53,263 nt of DNA from Smithellaceae bacterium (GCA_028693285.1 JAQUVQ010000014.1:1-53263); one strand, 5' to 3'; shown: positions 24,083 to 33,932, numbered from the stretch's first letter. Notes: generated from the letters alone by a model not told the origin. Numbers and translations are program-made.

Positions 24083-25018
24083 CTATCCTTTCCCTGCCGG
24101 AGCGGATGCCAGCAGAAGATACTCGTATTTATACAGATCGTAAAGAAACTGCCGGAGAATTTCCTGCCTGTCCGACAGCGGAGACGGCGTCCGAAGGGCG
24201 GCCGTCACCCGGTCGTTGAACGAGATCGGCAGAATATCGGTGTAGGGGCCGCGAAACACCTTGTAGCCAAAGGCCCGGGCCATTTTTTCCAGTGCGGAGA
24301 ATTTGACGGTGAATTCCGCATGGCCTTTGAGTGAAATCTTTTCGGGGTTTCCCGAAGGTGAAAAATTCATGCCGGGAAACGCCGGATCGGAGTGAGACGA
24401 TTCGCAGCTGTGTTCGCTCAGATAGATGCAGGGAACGCCGGCCCGGCAAAGCCGCTCCAGGGCTTCGAGCGCCCCGATGTTGATGTTCTCGGCGGGATCG
24501 AAGCGCAGGTTGTAGTCTGCCTCGAAATCCGCGATTCTGGCCGCGAAGCGGGCGGCTTCCGGGGATGACGGACCGTCCACGGCTCTCAGCGTGGGGAAAT
24601 CCCCCAGGACTTCGTTGAGGATCACGAGGTCAAAGGCGCGCAGATCCGTGAGAGGGATTTTGAAAAAATCCGTTTCGAGAAAGACCGCGGAAAATCCCGC
24701 GAGAGATCCCTTTTGTTTTTGCAGAAGAACGGGGGAGATGTCCGCCATGGTCGCGTGAAGGCGGGGGGCCAGGGTCAAAAGATCCTTCATCAGATACCCC
24801 ATGCCGCCGCCGATTTCCAGAACGGTTTTTAAATGCGTCAGGTGAATTTTCTCATTCAGAAAGTGAAAAAGATGTTCGCCGAAGGATGCCTCCCGCACCA
24901 GCGCGCCGCGGCAGGGACTGTTTTTGGGGAAAAGCGCGTTGCACAGCGTAAGCTCCCAGCCCAGGGAGGTCAGCCCGTGAAGGTGGTAGTCATCCGTGGT
25001 GTTTAATGCGTAGCCCAT
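24083..25018 (-). CDS. SAM-dependent methyltransferase-like protein
   Basis: The protein has 311 residues. A Rossmann methyltransferase motif I is clear, TVLEIGGGMGYLMKDLL near residue 65, with a likely acidic motif II in HATMADISPVLL and post-motifs in DLVILNEVLGDFPTL. The NEVLGDFP segment recalls MidA-type protein arginine methyltransferases, but overall assignment is loose and the substrate unknown. There is no signal peptide. It lies between the VKOR fusion (107 bases upstream) and the two DUF2845 genes, all in one direction. Confidence 0.7.
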   Translation of the reverse strand: MGYALNTTDDYHLHGLTSLGWELTLCNALFPKNSPCRGALVREASFGEHLFHFLNEKIHLTHLKTVLEIGGGMGYLMKDLLTLAPRLHATMADISPVLLQKQKGSLAGFSAVFLETDFFKIPLTDLRAFDLVILNEVLGDFPTLRAVDGPSSPEAARFAARIADFEADYNLRFDPAENINIGALEALERLCRAGVPCIYLSEHSCESSHSDPAFPGMNFSPSGNPEKISLKGHAEFTVKFSALEKMARAFGYKVFRGPYTDILPISFNDRVTAALRTPSPLSDRQEILRQFLYDLYKYEYLLLASAPAGKG

Positions 25019-25125
25019 TGACGAAAGCCGTTCAGCGATTCCCGGAGTTCTTTTCCGTTCTGATCATCGATTTCCCGGATACCGGCCTGCGACGGCAGGA
25101 CAATTAGGCGGGCATCTCTCCGGCC

Positions 25126-26166
25126 TTACCCTTTTCTTTTGGAACCGGGGAATCTTTTCTGAAGCTCCGGAACCAGTTGGTCGCGAATTTGGTCCGAACC
25201 GGTAAATTTCCGGGAATAGGTGCTGGAGAAGCGCAGGATGCAGGTCGGCGTCTGATCAATTTCAAACCGCTTGATCATGGCCAGCCATTGCTGGAAGACC
25301 GGTTTGGGGTCCACCGTCCGCAGTGCGATATTTTTTGATTTCAGGACGGCGGCCAGAACGCTTTCCTGGTCGACTTTTTTCTGCACGGCCAGCGCAAAGA
25401 GAAGGTTCCTGGCCTTCAGGCTGTTGGCGTGGCCCTTGTTCGCGGCGACGGAAAAAAGAAAGTATTTCGCGTACAGCGAACTGCTTTTGTGGCCGGGAAA
25501 ATCCACGAAAGTGATTTTAACGTCTCCTCCGGCCAGCAGTCTTTCCAGCTGGGGCTCCAGGTCTTTTTCCGCGGCCTGGCAGGGAGGACAAAAGTAATCC
25601 GTAAAGATCATCAGCTCCCACGGTCCACTGCCGTAGGAAGGCGCCGCGGCCTGGTCGGCCGCATAGGCGGGCGTTGCCGATCCGGAAAAGGTAAGGACGA
25701 CAAAAATATATCCGGCGATCATCATGGACAGCAGGGGAAGGCGCCGGCCGCCGGTGAATGGAATCCTGGCGTCTCCGAAAACATAGAGCCATTTTTGATG
25801 CCGCGCATTGGTCATATGAAGCCTTTCATAGTTGATCAGATACATCAGGATCACCAGAGCCCCGAACGCAAGGCAGAAGGGGCAGAAGACCTCCTCCCTG
25901 AACTGGAAGGAGATCAGAAACGCTTCCACGCCGATTCCCGCCGCGACCAGCATTCTCAGCAGGTCCGCCTGCCGAAACAGGGCCAGCAAAATGATAACGC
26001 CCATGTATCCCACGCCGACGTATTTCAGGTCGATGCCCAGAATGTCTCCCCGAAGATAGGAGCAGCCCGTATTGCACGTCGCGTAATACGCCATGATGCC
26101 GATGCCGGCAAGCGCAGCGGCAACGGTGATGGGCAGACGATGCTGAAGAATCTTTCGATAAAACAT
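25126..26166 (-). CDS. Vitamin K epoxide reductase - thioredoxin (DsbA-like) fusion
   Basis: The protein has 346 residues. The ATG at 26166 is chosen because the 25 in-frame codons upstream coincide with a perfect promoter. The N-terminal half is a VKOR domain with four or five membrane segments, the loop cysteine pair in ATCNTGCSYL (about residues 29-38) and the quinone-site CxxC in VFCPFCLAF near residue 94. After a further membrane segment or signal-like stretch comes a periplasmic DsbA-like domain with the active site FCPPCQAAEKDL near residue 193 and a cis-Pro in DQTPTCILRF. Such fusions make protein disulfides using quinone as oxidant. Its co-directional neighbours include two secreted cysteine-rich proteins, plausible substrates. 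Confidence 0.88.
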   Translation of the reverse strand: MFYRKILQHRLPITVAAALAGIGIMAYYATCNTGCSYLRGDILGIDLKYVGVGYMGVIILLALFRQADLLRMLVAAGIGVEAFLISFQFREEVFCPFCLAFGALVILMYLINYERLHMTNARHQKWLYVFGDARIPFTGGRRLPLLSMMIAGYIFVVLTFSGSATPAYAADQAAAPSYGSGPWELMIFTDYFCPPCQAAEKDLEPQLERLLAGGDVKITFVDFPGHKSSSLYAKYFLFSVAANKGHANSLKARNLLFALAVQKKVDQESVLAAVLKSKNIALRTVDPKPVFQQWLAMIKRFEIDQTPTCILRFSSTYSRKFTGSDQIRDQLVPELQKRFPGSKRKG

Positions 26167-26200
26167 GGGCTCGAGTCTTTCGGCTTTTTTAATGGGCGGA

Positions 26201-26229
26201 ATTATAGAGAGGGATGATGAGGTTGTCAA
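26201..26229 (-). promoter_or_regulatory. Consensus sigma-70 promoter of the VKOR operon
   Basis: On the minus strand, TTGACA (26229-26224), a 17-base spacer and TATAAT (26206-26201) match the consensus at all twelve positions. The transcript would start about 25-30 bases before the ATG at 26166. Confidence 0.85.
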
Positions 26230-26390
26230 TAAAATGTTCACGGCTGTTCAGGGGGGGAAGTAACGATACTGAAATCCGGGGATTCAATTGGGTATTGACA
26301 AGGCCCGCTCGCTTCTTCATAGTCATGGCCGGGCGGAAACGCCTTCGTCAAAGACTAAAGAACAGACCTTCACATTCAAAGGAAGACCGG

Positions 26391-28778
26391 ATGGATCAGG
26401 ATTTGGACAATCTCATGGCGCTTCTGCGGAAGGATCACCCCGACCTTTCGGCCTGGATCGTGGTTTGCGCAAACGACAGAGCGGTCGATCCGGTGCGTCT
26501 ACTGATTCATGACCGGCTGGGCGGCATTCTTCCCCGGGTGGAGGGAATCCAGTCCTACCTCAACCGGAAGATCGGCGAAAAAGAGCCATTGCATCCGGTG
26601 CCGGCCGACGAAGAGCTCCTGTACCTGATCCAGTTCATCGCGGAGGAATTTCCCGGTGAAAAGACGCCCGCCCGTCTCGCCGCGAACATGCTGCCCCTGA
26701 TCACCCGGCTTGCGGAATATCAGGTCGGAAAAGAGACGATCGCGGGGTCCGAGCGGTTCACCTCCGAGCAGTGGGATCAGCTTGAGCAATACCTCGAGAC
26801 GGCGAAGGCGTTTCGCCGGTGGCTTTCCCGGAAACATTTGTTTCTGGCGGCGCTCGAAGCCTCCCGGTTTGACGAAATCCTTCCCGGCGACCGGGAGATA
26901 TTCATCGGTCTGCCCGAATTGACGCCGTCCAGGGAGCGGTTTTACAGAAAGATCAGAAACGAAAGACTGTTTATCGATCCGCCGCTGTTCGGGCCCGAAA
27001 CGGCCGCGGGAGGCCCTCTGCCGTTTGATTCCGCGAAAAACCTTGTTTTGTCCTTTGGCAAAACGGTCCGGGCGGCCCAAAACGCGGACATCGAATTTCT
27101 GCGCCTGGCCGGACTTCATGCAGCGGCGGATTGGGTGACGCTGGAGGTTTCCCGCTTTTTGAACGACCGATCGGAATCGGACCGCCTGATGATCTGCCTG
27201 CTGGATGAGTCGCTGACCCCGATGCTGTGGAACCGTTCGCTTCGTTGGTTCGGAAATGCCGTCAACCTTGCCGTCTGGCTGCCGTTTTCCGTAACGTCGG
27301 CCGGAATAAGGCTTTCAGCGGAGATTCACCGGGCCGGGCAAACCGGCCGGATGCCGGATTTCAGGAAATTTGCGGCCGGCCAGGCGGCGGAATTGTTCGC
27401 AAACCGGCAGCGCTACGTTCGCGAGGAAAGTGAGGCGCTGGAAGCCGCCGTATCGATCAGCACGCTGTTGGACGACTGGAAGGGAAGACTGGGGCGGCAT
27501 TTTGCCGCGGCAGCGGGCAAATTTCTCGAGACGAAAAAATTCCGCGTCACGGGCGGCAGGTCCGCCCCGGTGCAGGTGGTCGGATTCGGCCAGGCATCGG
27601 GGGAAAACTTCAGCAGGGGCCTGATACTTCCCGTGGACAGCGGCATCATGCCGGCGCAGCCCTTTGAAGGCCCCTTTATCAATCCGGTGCATGTTCCCTT
27701 CATGCGCAAAAACGTATTTGAATGCCAGGATCTTCTTTTCCGGCAGATTCTGGCGCAGTGCCGAAAGGCCGCCGTCGCGGCGGTGGACGACGCCATCCGC
27801 GAACGAACGCCCGGCTATTACATGAGCCTTCTTTCCGAGGAGTTTGGAAAACCGCCGGTGAAGGTCGCCTTCCGTCGGCCGAAACCGGACCCGCGAGATG
27901 AAATTCGTTGTGCCGTCCCGGTGGACGAGGCTCTGAGAGCCAGGCTCAAAGCGTTCACCTTTTCGTATTCGAGCCTCTCCAAAATTCTGGCCTGCCCCTT
28001 TTTATTCTACCATCAATACATCCTCGGAGTGTCTTCCCCTTCCTTCATGGACGACGATGAAAAAATCAATCTGCAGATGGGGATTTTCGTCCACCGGTTT
28101 CTCCAGCAGCTCTCGACCGTCGGGCACGACAGGCTCGACGACTGGGAGACGTTTTTTGACGAACTGTGGGAAAGCCGCGAAAACACGGAGCTCAGAAATA
28201 CGGAAGGCGTGGAGATCTATCGGCTGAACGCGAAGCTCATTCTGCGGGAAATCGATGAAGACGAACGAGCGTCCGGAAGAAGGGTCCTGTTTGCCGCGAA
28301 CGCGATCTCGTGCGAAGAAAAATTCACCGGCACGCTCGCCGGTCGCTACAGCATCACCGGACGTTCGGACCGGCTGGCCCTGCTTTCCGGGCGCGCCGAG
28401 GTGCTGGATTTCAAATATTCCAAAAAGAAAAGCGGCTTTGCCCTTCCCGCGAGGGAAACCGTTCTGGAACGATTTACGGAAAAAGGAATCCTGCATCCCG
28501 CGGCGCAGTTGATCCTGTACAGTCATTTTATTCCGGACGTAAAAGGCGCCCGCTTTTATTTTCTCAAGGAGACCGCAAAGGACCGCATGATGGAGCTTCC
28601 GAAGGAGGCGCTTGACGAAGCGGGCGACCTGGCGTCCGCCATCGGGGAGAGTCTCGACAGGATCGTGCACGGCGCGGCGCTTGCGCCGGGGGATGATTCC
28701 CGGCAGTGCGAATTCTGCCGGCTTCAGTCTCTGTGCGGGAAAGAAGGCTATTACCGGGCGGCCGGAGGGAGGCGCTGA
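26391..28778 (+). CDS. addB: AddB-like PD-(D/E)XK nuclease subunit
   Basis: The protein has 795 residues, starting at the ATG with AAAGGAAG upstream. The N-terminal two thirds resemble the inactive helicase part of AddB, and no Walker A is present. The C-terminal nuclease domain shows FSYSSLSKILACPFLFYHQY, GIFVHRFLQQL, TGRSDRLALL and the catalytic VLDFKYSKKK. The Cys in LACPF together with CEFCRLQSLC at the end supplies the four cysteines of the AddB iron-sulfur staple. With the next gene it should form a helicase-nuclease that resects double-strand breaks and loads RecA. It is shorter than Bacillus AddB (about 1,160 residues). Its TGA overlaps the ATG of the AddA-like gene. Confidence 0.8.
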   Translation: MDQDLDNLMALLRKDHPDLSAWIVVCANDRAVDPVRLLIHDRLGGILPRVEGIQSYLNRKIGEKEPLHPVPADEELLYLIQFIAEEFPGEKTPARLAANMLPLITRLAEYQVGKETIAGSERFTSEQWDQLEQYLETAKAFRRWLSRKHLFLAALEASRFDEILPGDREIFIGLPELTPSRERFYRKIRNERLFIDPPLFGPETAAGGPLPFDSAKNLVLSFGKTVRAAQNADIEFLRLAGLHAAADWVTLEVSRFLNDRSESDRLMICLLDESLTPMLWNRSLRWFGNAVNLAVWLPFSVTSAGIRLSAEIHRAGQTGRMPDFRKFAAGQAAELFANRQRYVREESEALEAAVSISTLLDDWKGRLGRHFAAAAGKFLETKKFRVTGGRSAPVQVVGFGQASGENFSRGLILPVDSGIMPAQPFEGPFINPVHVPFMRKNVFECQDLLFRQILAQCRKAAVAAVDDAIRERTPGYYMSLLSEEFGKPPVKVAFRRPKPDPRDEIRCAVPVDEALRARLKAFTFSYSSLSKILACPFLFYHQYILGVSSPSFMDDDEKINLQMGIFVHRFLQQLSTVGHDRLDDWETFFDELWESRENTELRNTEGVEIYRLNAKLILREIDEDERASGRRVLFAANAISCEEKFTGTLAGRYSITGRSDRLALLSGRAEVLDFKYSKKKSGFALPARETVLERFTEKGILHPAAQLILYSHFIPDVKGARFYFLKETAKDRMMELPKEALDEAGDLASAIGESLDRIVHGAALAPGDDSRQCEFCRLQSLCGKEGYYRAAGGRR

Positions 28779-31573
28779 TGGAAAACGTTCTGCTGAAAGC
28801 GTCGGCAGGCTCCGGGAAAACCACGCAATTGACCCGGGAGGTATTCGAACGGATCTCCGCGGGAGGGAAATTCATTCTGGCGCTGACCTTTACCCGCGCC
28901 GCCACCGCCGAGATGCGCTCCCGCATCATGGATCAGATCGCGTCAACAAAGGGAATGCCGCTGCTCGACCGGATGAGGCTGATCCTGGAGGCGGGCCGCG
29001 TCGGATACTCGACGATCGACTCGTTTTTCTACCGGCTTTTCGCCGCCCTGGGCGAAGCGCCGAAGATGGCCGACGAAAAAGCGCAGATCGATCTGTCCCG
29101 GGATATCGAAAAGCGTTTTCGCGACGGCATCGCGCGAAGCGGCCGGGAAAAGCGGCTGATCATCGCGTCCCGTATCCTGAACACGGATCTGGATTCGCTC
29201 TGGGGCTCCCTCGGGGAAGAGCAGACGCTGGAGCGCTGCGCGGCGGATATGGAGAGGCTTGACGATCTGGAGGACCTGATGAAAGAGAACGTCCTCCTGC
29301 TTCGGGAGCTGGAGTCTCTGAGCCGCGCGGCAAACGGCCTTGCCGATCTGCCGGACGGACTGAAAACCCGAGTCGTCGCCAACCTGGGGGATTACGACCG
29401 GTTTATGTCCAGGGCGCTTTGCGGCTATTCCGATCTGGAACAGTCGCGGGGGCTCGGCAAAAATATTGCGTGGCATTCGAGCCCGTACTCGGATCTCAAC
29501 GCGATTTTCAAAAACTACCGAAAGACGGCCGAAAAGCTTGCGCTAAACAAGGCCCTCTTGCGGGAACTGGCCCTTGCGTTTCTTTGCGAAATTTATCTCG
29601 ATGCGGCAAAAGCCGTCAAGGAAGAGAAAGGGCTGATTTTTTTTGCCGATGTGCGAAAAGCGCTTCTCGCCCTCGACCCAATCGCGTCGCGCGAAAGGCC
29701 AAAGCTCATGGGCGGCTACTTCTCGCTTGGCCTGGACCGGACGGAGCACCTCCTGGTGGATGAATTCCAGGACACCTCGACTCGCGACATGGCGATTCTC
29801 CTGCCGCTCATCGACGACATTTTATCCGGCCCCGGCGAACGGGGCGAACGGTCGTTTTTTGCCGTGGGCGATTGGAAGCAGATGATCTACGGCTGGCGCG
29901 GCGCGAACCGCGAGGCGCTGGAGACGGCCATCGGCGGCTACCTTCAAAACGGCGTCATCCGGGAGCGGTCGCTTTCCCGCAACTACCGGAGCACGCCGCT
30001 TCTGGTTTCATTTTTCAACCGGCTGGTCGAAAATCTTTTCGAGGGCAGGGAGAAAACGGAGACGCAAAAGCCCCCGGAGAAAAGCGGCGGGCACCGGGAC
30101 GCGCTCCGGTGCGTTTCGGAAGTGAGTCTTGTCGAGCTGGAAAAGGACGGCGCGTCGGAAGCTTCCTGGTATCCGGCCATCGCCGAATATCTTCAGAAAA
30201 AAAAGGAGGAGTACGGCTGTGCATGGGGGGAGATGGCCGTCCTTGCCCTCACCAACAACCACGTTCAGAAAATCGAGGCGGAGCTCGCCTCGCGAGGCAT
30301 TGGCGTCTCCTCGGTCAAAGGCCGCCAGTTGCTGGCAACGGAGGAAGGGGTTGCGGTCATGCTTTTTCTGACGATCGCTCTTTCCCGCGAAGGCGAAACC
30401 GCCTTCGCCGCCGCAGCCGCCCGGTCGCCCCTGTGGAAAGATTGGTTCGAAGACGCGCCGGGAATTCGGGAAGAATTCGCCGCTCAGTTTCCCCGGCCCT
30501 TCGGCCTTTCCGCGGTAAGCCTCGCCGTCGAGCGTTTGCGCGGGAAGCTGTCCGCGACCGTTCTCGATATATGGCAGGATGAGGCGCACGCGTTTTTCAG
30601 CGAAGGCGGCGCGGATGTCGATGAATTTCTCGCCCGAATGTTCAGGGTTCGCTGGAGCGTGAGGGTTCCGGAGGGCGAAAACCGGGATTCGATCAAGGTC
30701 GATACGATTCACGGGACCAAGGGGCTTCAGTTTGCGCATGTTTTCATTTTCTGGAACGAGGATGAGAAATCCACACCGTTCTATCTTCCTTCGCAGAAGT
30801 GTCATGTCCGGTTTTCAGCGGCCGAGACAAAGTGTCTTCAGGCTGGAGAATCGACCCTGGCCGGGGAAATCCTGGAGAAGCGGGACGCCCGCCTGATGCA
30901 ACTGAGGCGCGAGAGAGCCAATGTGTTTTACGTCGCCGCCACGCGGGCCGTTCGAACCCTCGCGGTTTTTCTGCCGGTCAGCAAAAGCGGCGAATACAAG
31001 GCGGTTCATCAGGCCGTTCTGAATACGTTTGCGCAATTTGCGCCGGAAGGGAGCAAATCGGAGATGGTCCGCTTCTCCCGTTTGCCGGAAGAGGCAAAGG
31101 GGTCCGCCGTGTGGGATGCGCCGTCGCGGCACTTTGGCAAACCGGACCCCGCGGGCGAGATCGACCCGGCGCTGATTTCCGAATCCATCCAGGCCGGCAT
31201 CGCGCGGGGCGAGCGGCTGCACCGCTGGCTGGCCAGGGTTCTTGATCCCGGGCGCCTGCCTCCCCCCGGGGAGCTCGGCAGGGAGGAGTATGGCGCGGTT
31301 GTCCGTTTTGTCCGCAGAAAAGAGGTTTTTGAACTCCTGTTCAGGCCGGGCCGTCTCTATGTTGAACAGCCCATATCGGATCAAAAGGATTTCGGCGTCG
31401 TGGACAGAATGATCGTTTCGGATCATGCCGTGACCATTATGGATTACAAGTCGGGCTCCCTGCGAGGGCTGAGGCGGAAGTACGACGAGCAAAGAGAGCG
31501 CTATACCCGCATTATGAAATCTCTTTATCCGCAGCGAAACGTGGAGTATCATGTCCTGCCCATTGATGAATAG
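28778..31573 (+). CDS. addA: AddA-like UvrD-family helicase-nuclease
   Basis: The protein has 931 residues. Superfamily 1 motifs are intact: Walker A KASAGSGKTTQLTRE (residues about 7-21), LALTFTRAATAEMRSRI, Walker B LLVDEFQDTSTRD, GDWKQMIYGWRGA, VDTIHGTKGLQF and FYVAATRAV. A C-terminal PD-(D/E)XK nuclease domain shows GERLHRWLARVL and DRMIVSDHAVTIMDYKSG. This is the motor and second nuclease of an AddAB complex. It is about 300 residues shorter than Bacillus AddA. The start codon overlaps the stop of the AddB-like gene, so the subunits are made in coupled fashion. Confidence 0.85.
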   Translation: MENVLLKASAGSGKTTQLTREVFERISAGGKFILALTFTRAATAEMRSRIMDQIASTKGMPLLDRMRLILEAGRVGYSTIDSFFYRLFAALGEAPKMADEKAQIDLSRDIEKRFRDGIARSGREKRLIIASRILNTDLDSLWGSLGEEQTLERCAADMERLDDLEDLMKENVLLLRELESLSRAANGLADLPDGLKTRVVANLGDYDRFMSRALCGYSDLEQSRGLGKNIAWHSSPYSDLNAIFKNYRKTAEKLALNKALLRELALAFLCEIYLDAAKAVKEEKGLIFFADVRKALLALDPIASRERPKLMGGYFSLGLDRTEHLLVDEFQDTSTRDMAILLPLIDDILSGPGERGERSFFAVGDWKQMIYGWRGANREALETAIGGYLQNGVIRERSLSRNYRSTPLLVSFFNRLVENLFEGREKTETQKPPEKSGGHRDALRCVSEVSLVELEKDGASEASWYPAIAEYLQKKKEEYGCAWGEMAVLALTNNHVQKIEAELASRGIGVSSVKGRQLLATEEGVAVMLFLTIALSREGETAFAAAAARSPLWKDWFEDAPGIREEFAAQFPRPFGLSAVSLAVERLRGKLSATVLDIWQDEAHAFFSEGGADVDEFLARMFRVRWSVRVPEGENRDSIKVDTIHGTKGLQFAHVFIFWNEDEKSTPFYLPSQKCHVRFSAAETKCLQAGESTLAGEILEKRDARLMQLRRERANVFYVAATRAVRTLAVFLPVSKSGEYKAVHQAVLNTFAQFAPEGSKSEMVRFSRLPEEAKGSAVWDAPSRHFGKPDPAGEIDPALISESIQAGIARGERLHRWLARVLDPGRLPPPGELGREEYGAVVRFVRRKEVFELLFRPGRLYVEQPISDQKDFGVVDRMIVSDHAVTIMDYKSGSLRGLRRKYDEQRERYTRIMKSLYPQRNVEYHVLPIDE

Positions 31574-31660
31574 GAAACGCGGCTGGGACTTCTCCAGGCG
31601 CGGAAGCGCCGCGGAGGAAGTCACCCGCATCATTCCGGCCGCAAAGGGGGAGAAAAGATC

Positions 31661-33823
31661 ATGGCTGAAAGGAAACCGTCGCAGATATTTTTGTCCCGGG
31701 GCGGTGTGCTGATTCCGACGTCCGGCGGAAATCTCCAGCTCGGCATTCCGCCGGAGACCATCAAGGACACCATGCGGATCGAGGGCGGCGTGCCCCGCAC
31801 GTTCATCGTGCCCAAAGCGATGTTTGACGTGCAGCACGGCGTAGCACTGGCCGAGATGGAGTTTCCCGTCTATTACAATTTCTTTTTCCGGAAGAGCAAA
31901 ACCAGAATCGTCTGCAGCGAAAAACAGCGCAAAAGGATCGAAACGGTCATAGCCGAGGCCCTGTTCGGACCGGCGGAGGTGGACCCGGTTTTGGAATTTG
32001 CCTGCGGGGAATATACGCCGGGATTTACCGATCTCAAAGCGGAAATGAGCTATTTCAGGAAGTCCATGATCGAGGGACGCTGTGCTGACCTTGGCGACCT
32101 CATCGAATTCTGTGTGCCGGACCGGCGCGGGAAAGCGGCGTTTGGAGAAACGGAGGTGCGGTTCGACCGGCGCGGGAATATCCGCGTTTACGATCGGGGA
32201 AAGAAGATTGCCTCGTTTGGCGGGGACGCTCCCGTGATGGTCCGCAAGACCCCTCTGGCAAGAGTCAGCCTCGGCTTTCAGCCGCCCATATTCGGCGTCA
32301 CGACCCTCGGCGCCGGACACGGCTTCGATCCCGGCGCCGACACATCGGGCCTGATCCTCTGGGTGAACCGTCGCGGGATTATGGTGGACCCGCCCGTCAA
32401 TTCCACCGAAAAACTGGCCGCTCTCGGCGTCAGCCCGAAGCGGATCGACAAAATCATTTTGACGCACTGCCATGCCGATCACGATGCGGGAACTCTTCAG
32501 AAAATATTCCAGGAGGGGAAAATTCACCTGTACACCACACGCACCATTTACGGGAGCTTCATGAAGAAGGCCGCGGCCCTGACCGGCATTGAGGCGGGCC
32601 TGCTCGAACGGCTGGTGGATTTTTATCCCGTCTGCATCGGAAAGCCCGTGATCATCGGCGGGGGAGCCTTTCATTTCCATTACACCCTCCATACGATTCC
32701 GACCATCGCCATTCAGGCGTCTCTGTCCGGAAAAAGCCTGGTGTACAGTTCGGATACGATGAACGATCCGAACTTTATTCAACAGTTGTATGCCGACGGC
32801 GTTTTGACGAAAAACCGCCGTGACTTTCTTCTGAATTTTCCGTGGGACCGGGACCTGGTGTTCCATGAGGCGGGGGTTCCGCCCATTCACACGCCGATGA
32901 GCTATCTGTGCAGTCTGCCGGAAGACGTTCGCAAGCGGATGTATCTGGTCCATGTAAATCCGGATTCCGTTCCCGATGGCTGCGGATTGAGGATCGCTCC
33001 CACGGGGCTCGCGAACACCGTGGATCTGGGCGCTTCTCCGATGCCCCGTGAGGAGGCCGTCGAAATGCTGGAGGCCTTCTCCGGCGTTGAATGGTTCGGC
33101 CAGATGCCGCTCACGAAGGCGAGAGAATTTCTGCTGGCCGCCAGTGTGACGCACCACCGGGCTTCCGACATTATTTTCAGCAAGGGAGATGCGGGGGAGG
33201 CCTTCTGCATTGTCATGAGCGGCGAGATTGATATTGTTTTGGAGGACAGGATCCTCACGACGTATGATGCCGGCGGGTATTTCGGAGAAAAATGCCTGTT
33301 TTCCGATGAAGCCCGGACGGCAACGGCCAGGGCGAAAACGGACGTGAAGCTTCTTTCCATTCGGAAGGAGGAAATGCTGAACCTGATTCGGGGAACCGCC
33401 GCGGAAAGCCTGCTTCGTCAGATTGCCGATTTTCAGAATGTGGAATTGCGCGACGCCGTGAAAGACAACCAGATTCTCGATTCGCTTTCCTCCACGCAAA
33501 AAACCCGGCTTCACGGGCTGATCCGTCCTTTTCCCGGCACCCTGCACACAGGGGACGTTATCGCCTCCAAAGGGTCGGACGCCCGATGCGTCTATATGAT
33601 CCGGGAGGGCCGCGTCGATGTTTACCATCGCCGGTCACGCATCGCGACATTGTCCAGAGGAGACCTGTTCGGCGTGAAAAAAATCTTCCGCCCGAAAGAG
33701 AAAAACTTTTCATTTGTCGCAGGGGAAAAGACCGCTCTGTATTTTATTGAACAAGACGGGCTCAGGCGCTACATGGAAGACAATCCGGGCGTGTACGTCA
33801 AGCTGTACCACAGCCCCTATTGA
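31661..33823 (+). CDS. Metallo-beta-lactamase protein with two C-terminal cyclic-nucleotide-binding domains
   Basis: The protein has 720 residues. Residues 1-200 match nothing I know. A metallo-beta-lactamase domain follows with LTHCHADHDAGT near residue 268, a third-site His in the HTIPTIAIQ region, Asp in VYSSDTMND and His in LVHVNPDSVPDG, so the metal site looks complete. The first cNMP domain (about 480-590) has a good phosphate-binding cassette, GGYFGEKCLFSDEARTATA. The second (about 605-715) is degenerate, with FGVKKIF in place of FGE and no RTA. The fold arrangement suggests a hydrolase regulated by cyclic nucleotide; substrate is unknown. No membrane segment or signal is visible. It is followed after 109 bases by a kinase with the same type of sensor domain. 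Confidence 0.82.
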   Translation: MAERKPSQIFLSRGGVLIPTSGGNLQLGIPPETIKDTMRIEGGVPRTFIVPKAMFDVQHGVALAEMEFPVYYNFFFRKSKTRIVCSEKQRKRIETVIAEALFGPAEVDPVLEFACGEYTPGFTDLKAEMSYFRKSMIEGRCADLGDLIEFCVPDRRGKAAFGETEVRFDRRGNIRVYDRGKKIASFGGDAPVMVRKTPLARVSLGFQPPIFGVTTLGAGHGFDPGADTSGLILWVNRRGIMVDPPVNSTEKLAALGVSPKRIDKIILTHCHADHDAGTLQKIFQEGKIHLYTTRTIYGSFMKKAAALTGIEAGLLERLVDFYPVCIGKPVIIGGGAFHFHYTLHTIPTIAIQASLSGKSLVYSSDTMNDPNFIQQLYADGVLTKNRRDFLLNFPWDRDLVFHEAGVPPIHTPMSYLCSLPEDVRKRMYLVHVNPDSVPDGCGLRIAPTGLANTVDLGASPMPREEAVEMLEAFSGVEWFGQMPLTKAREFLLAASVTHHRASDIIFSKGDAGEAFCIVMSGEIDIVLEDRILTTYDAGGYFGEKCLFSDEARTATARAKTDVKLLSIRKEEMLNLIRGTAAESLLRQIADFQNVELRDAVKDNQILDSLSSTQKTRLHGLIRPFPGTLHTGDVIASKGSDARCVYMIREGRVDVYHRRSRIATLSRGDLFGVKKIFRPKEKNFSFVAGEKTALYFIEQDGLRRYMEDNPGVYVKLYHSPY

Positions 33824-33932
33824 AGCGGCGGGCGGCATCGCGAAAGCAGGCGGGCCGACGGACGGGAAACCGTGGTCCGGCTCCGCCGGAAGACATTGTT
33901 GATGTTTCAGGAATCGAAAGGGGAAAGGCTTC

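Noticed and set aside
26214-26390. Upstream in-frame extension of the AddB-like gene
   Set aside because: It overlaps the consensus promoter of the divergent VKOR gene and lacks a ribosome-binding site; the ATG at 26391 has one.
30815-33628. 937-codon minus-strand open frame
   Set aside because: It is the longest open frame in the window, but lies opposite AddA and the MBL-cNMP gene, which have clear catalytic motifs. No domain was recognised in it.
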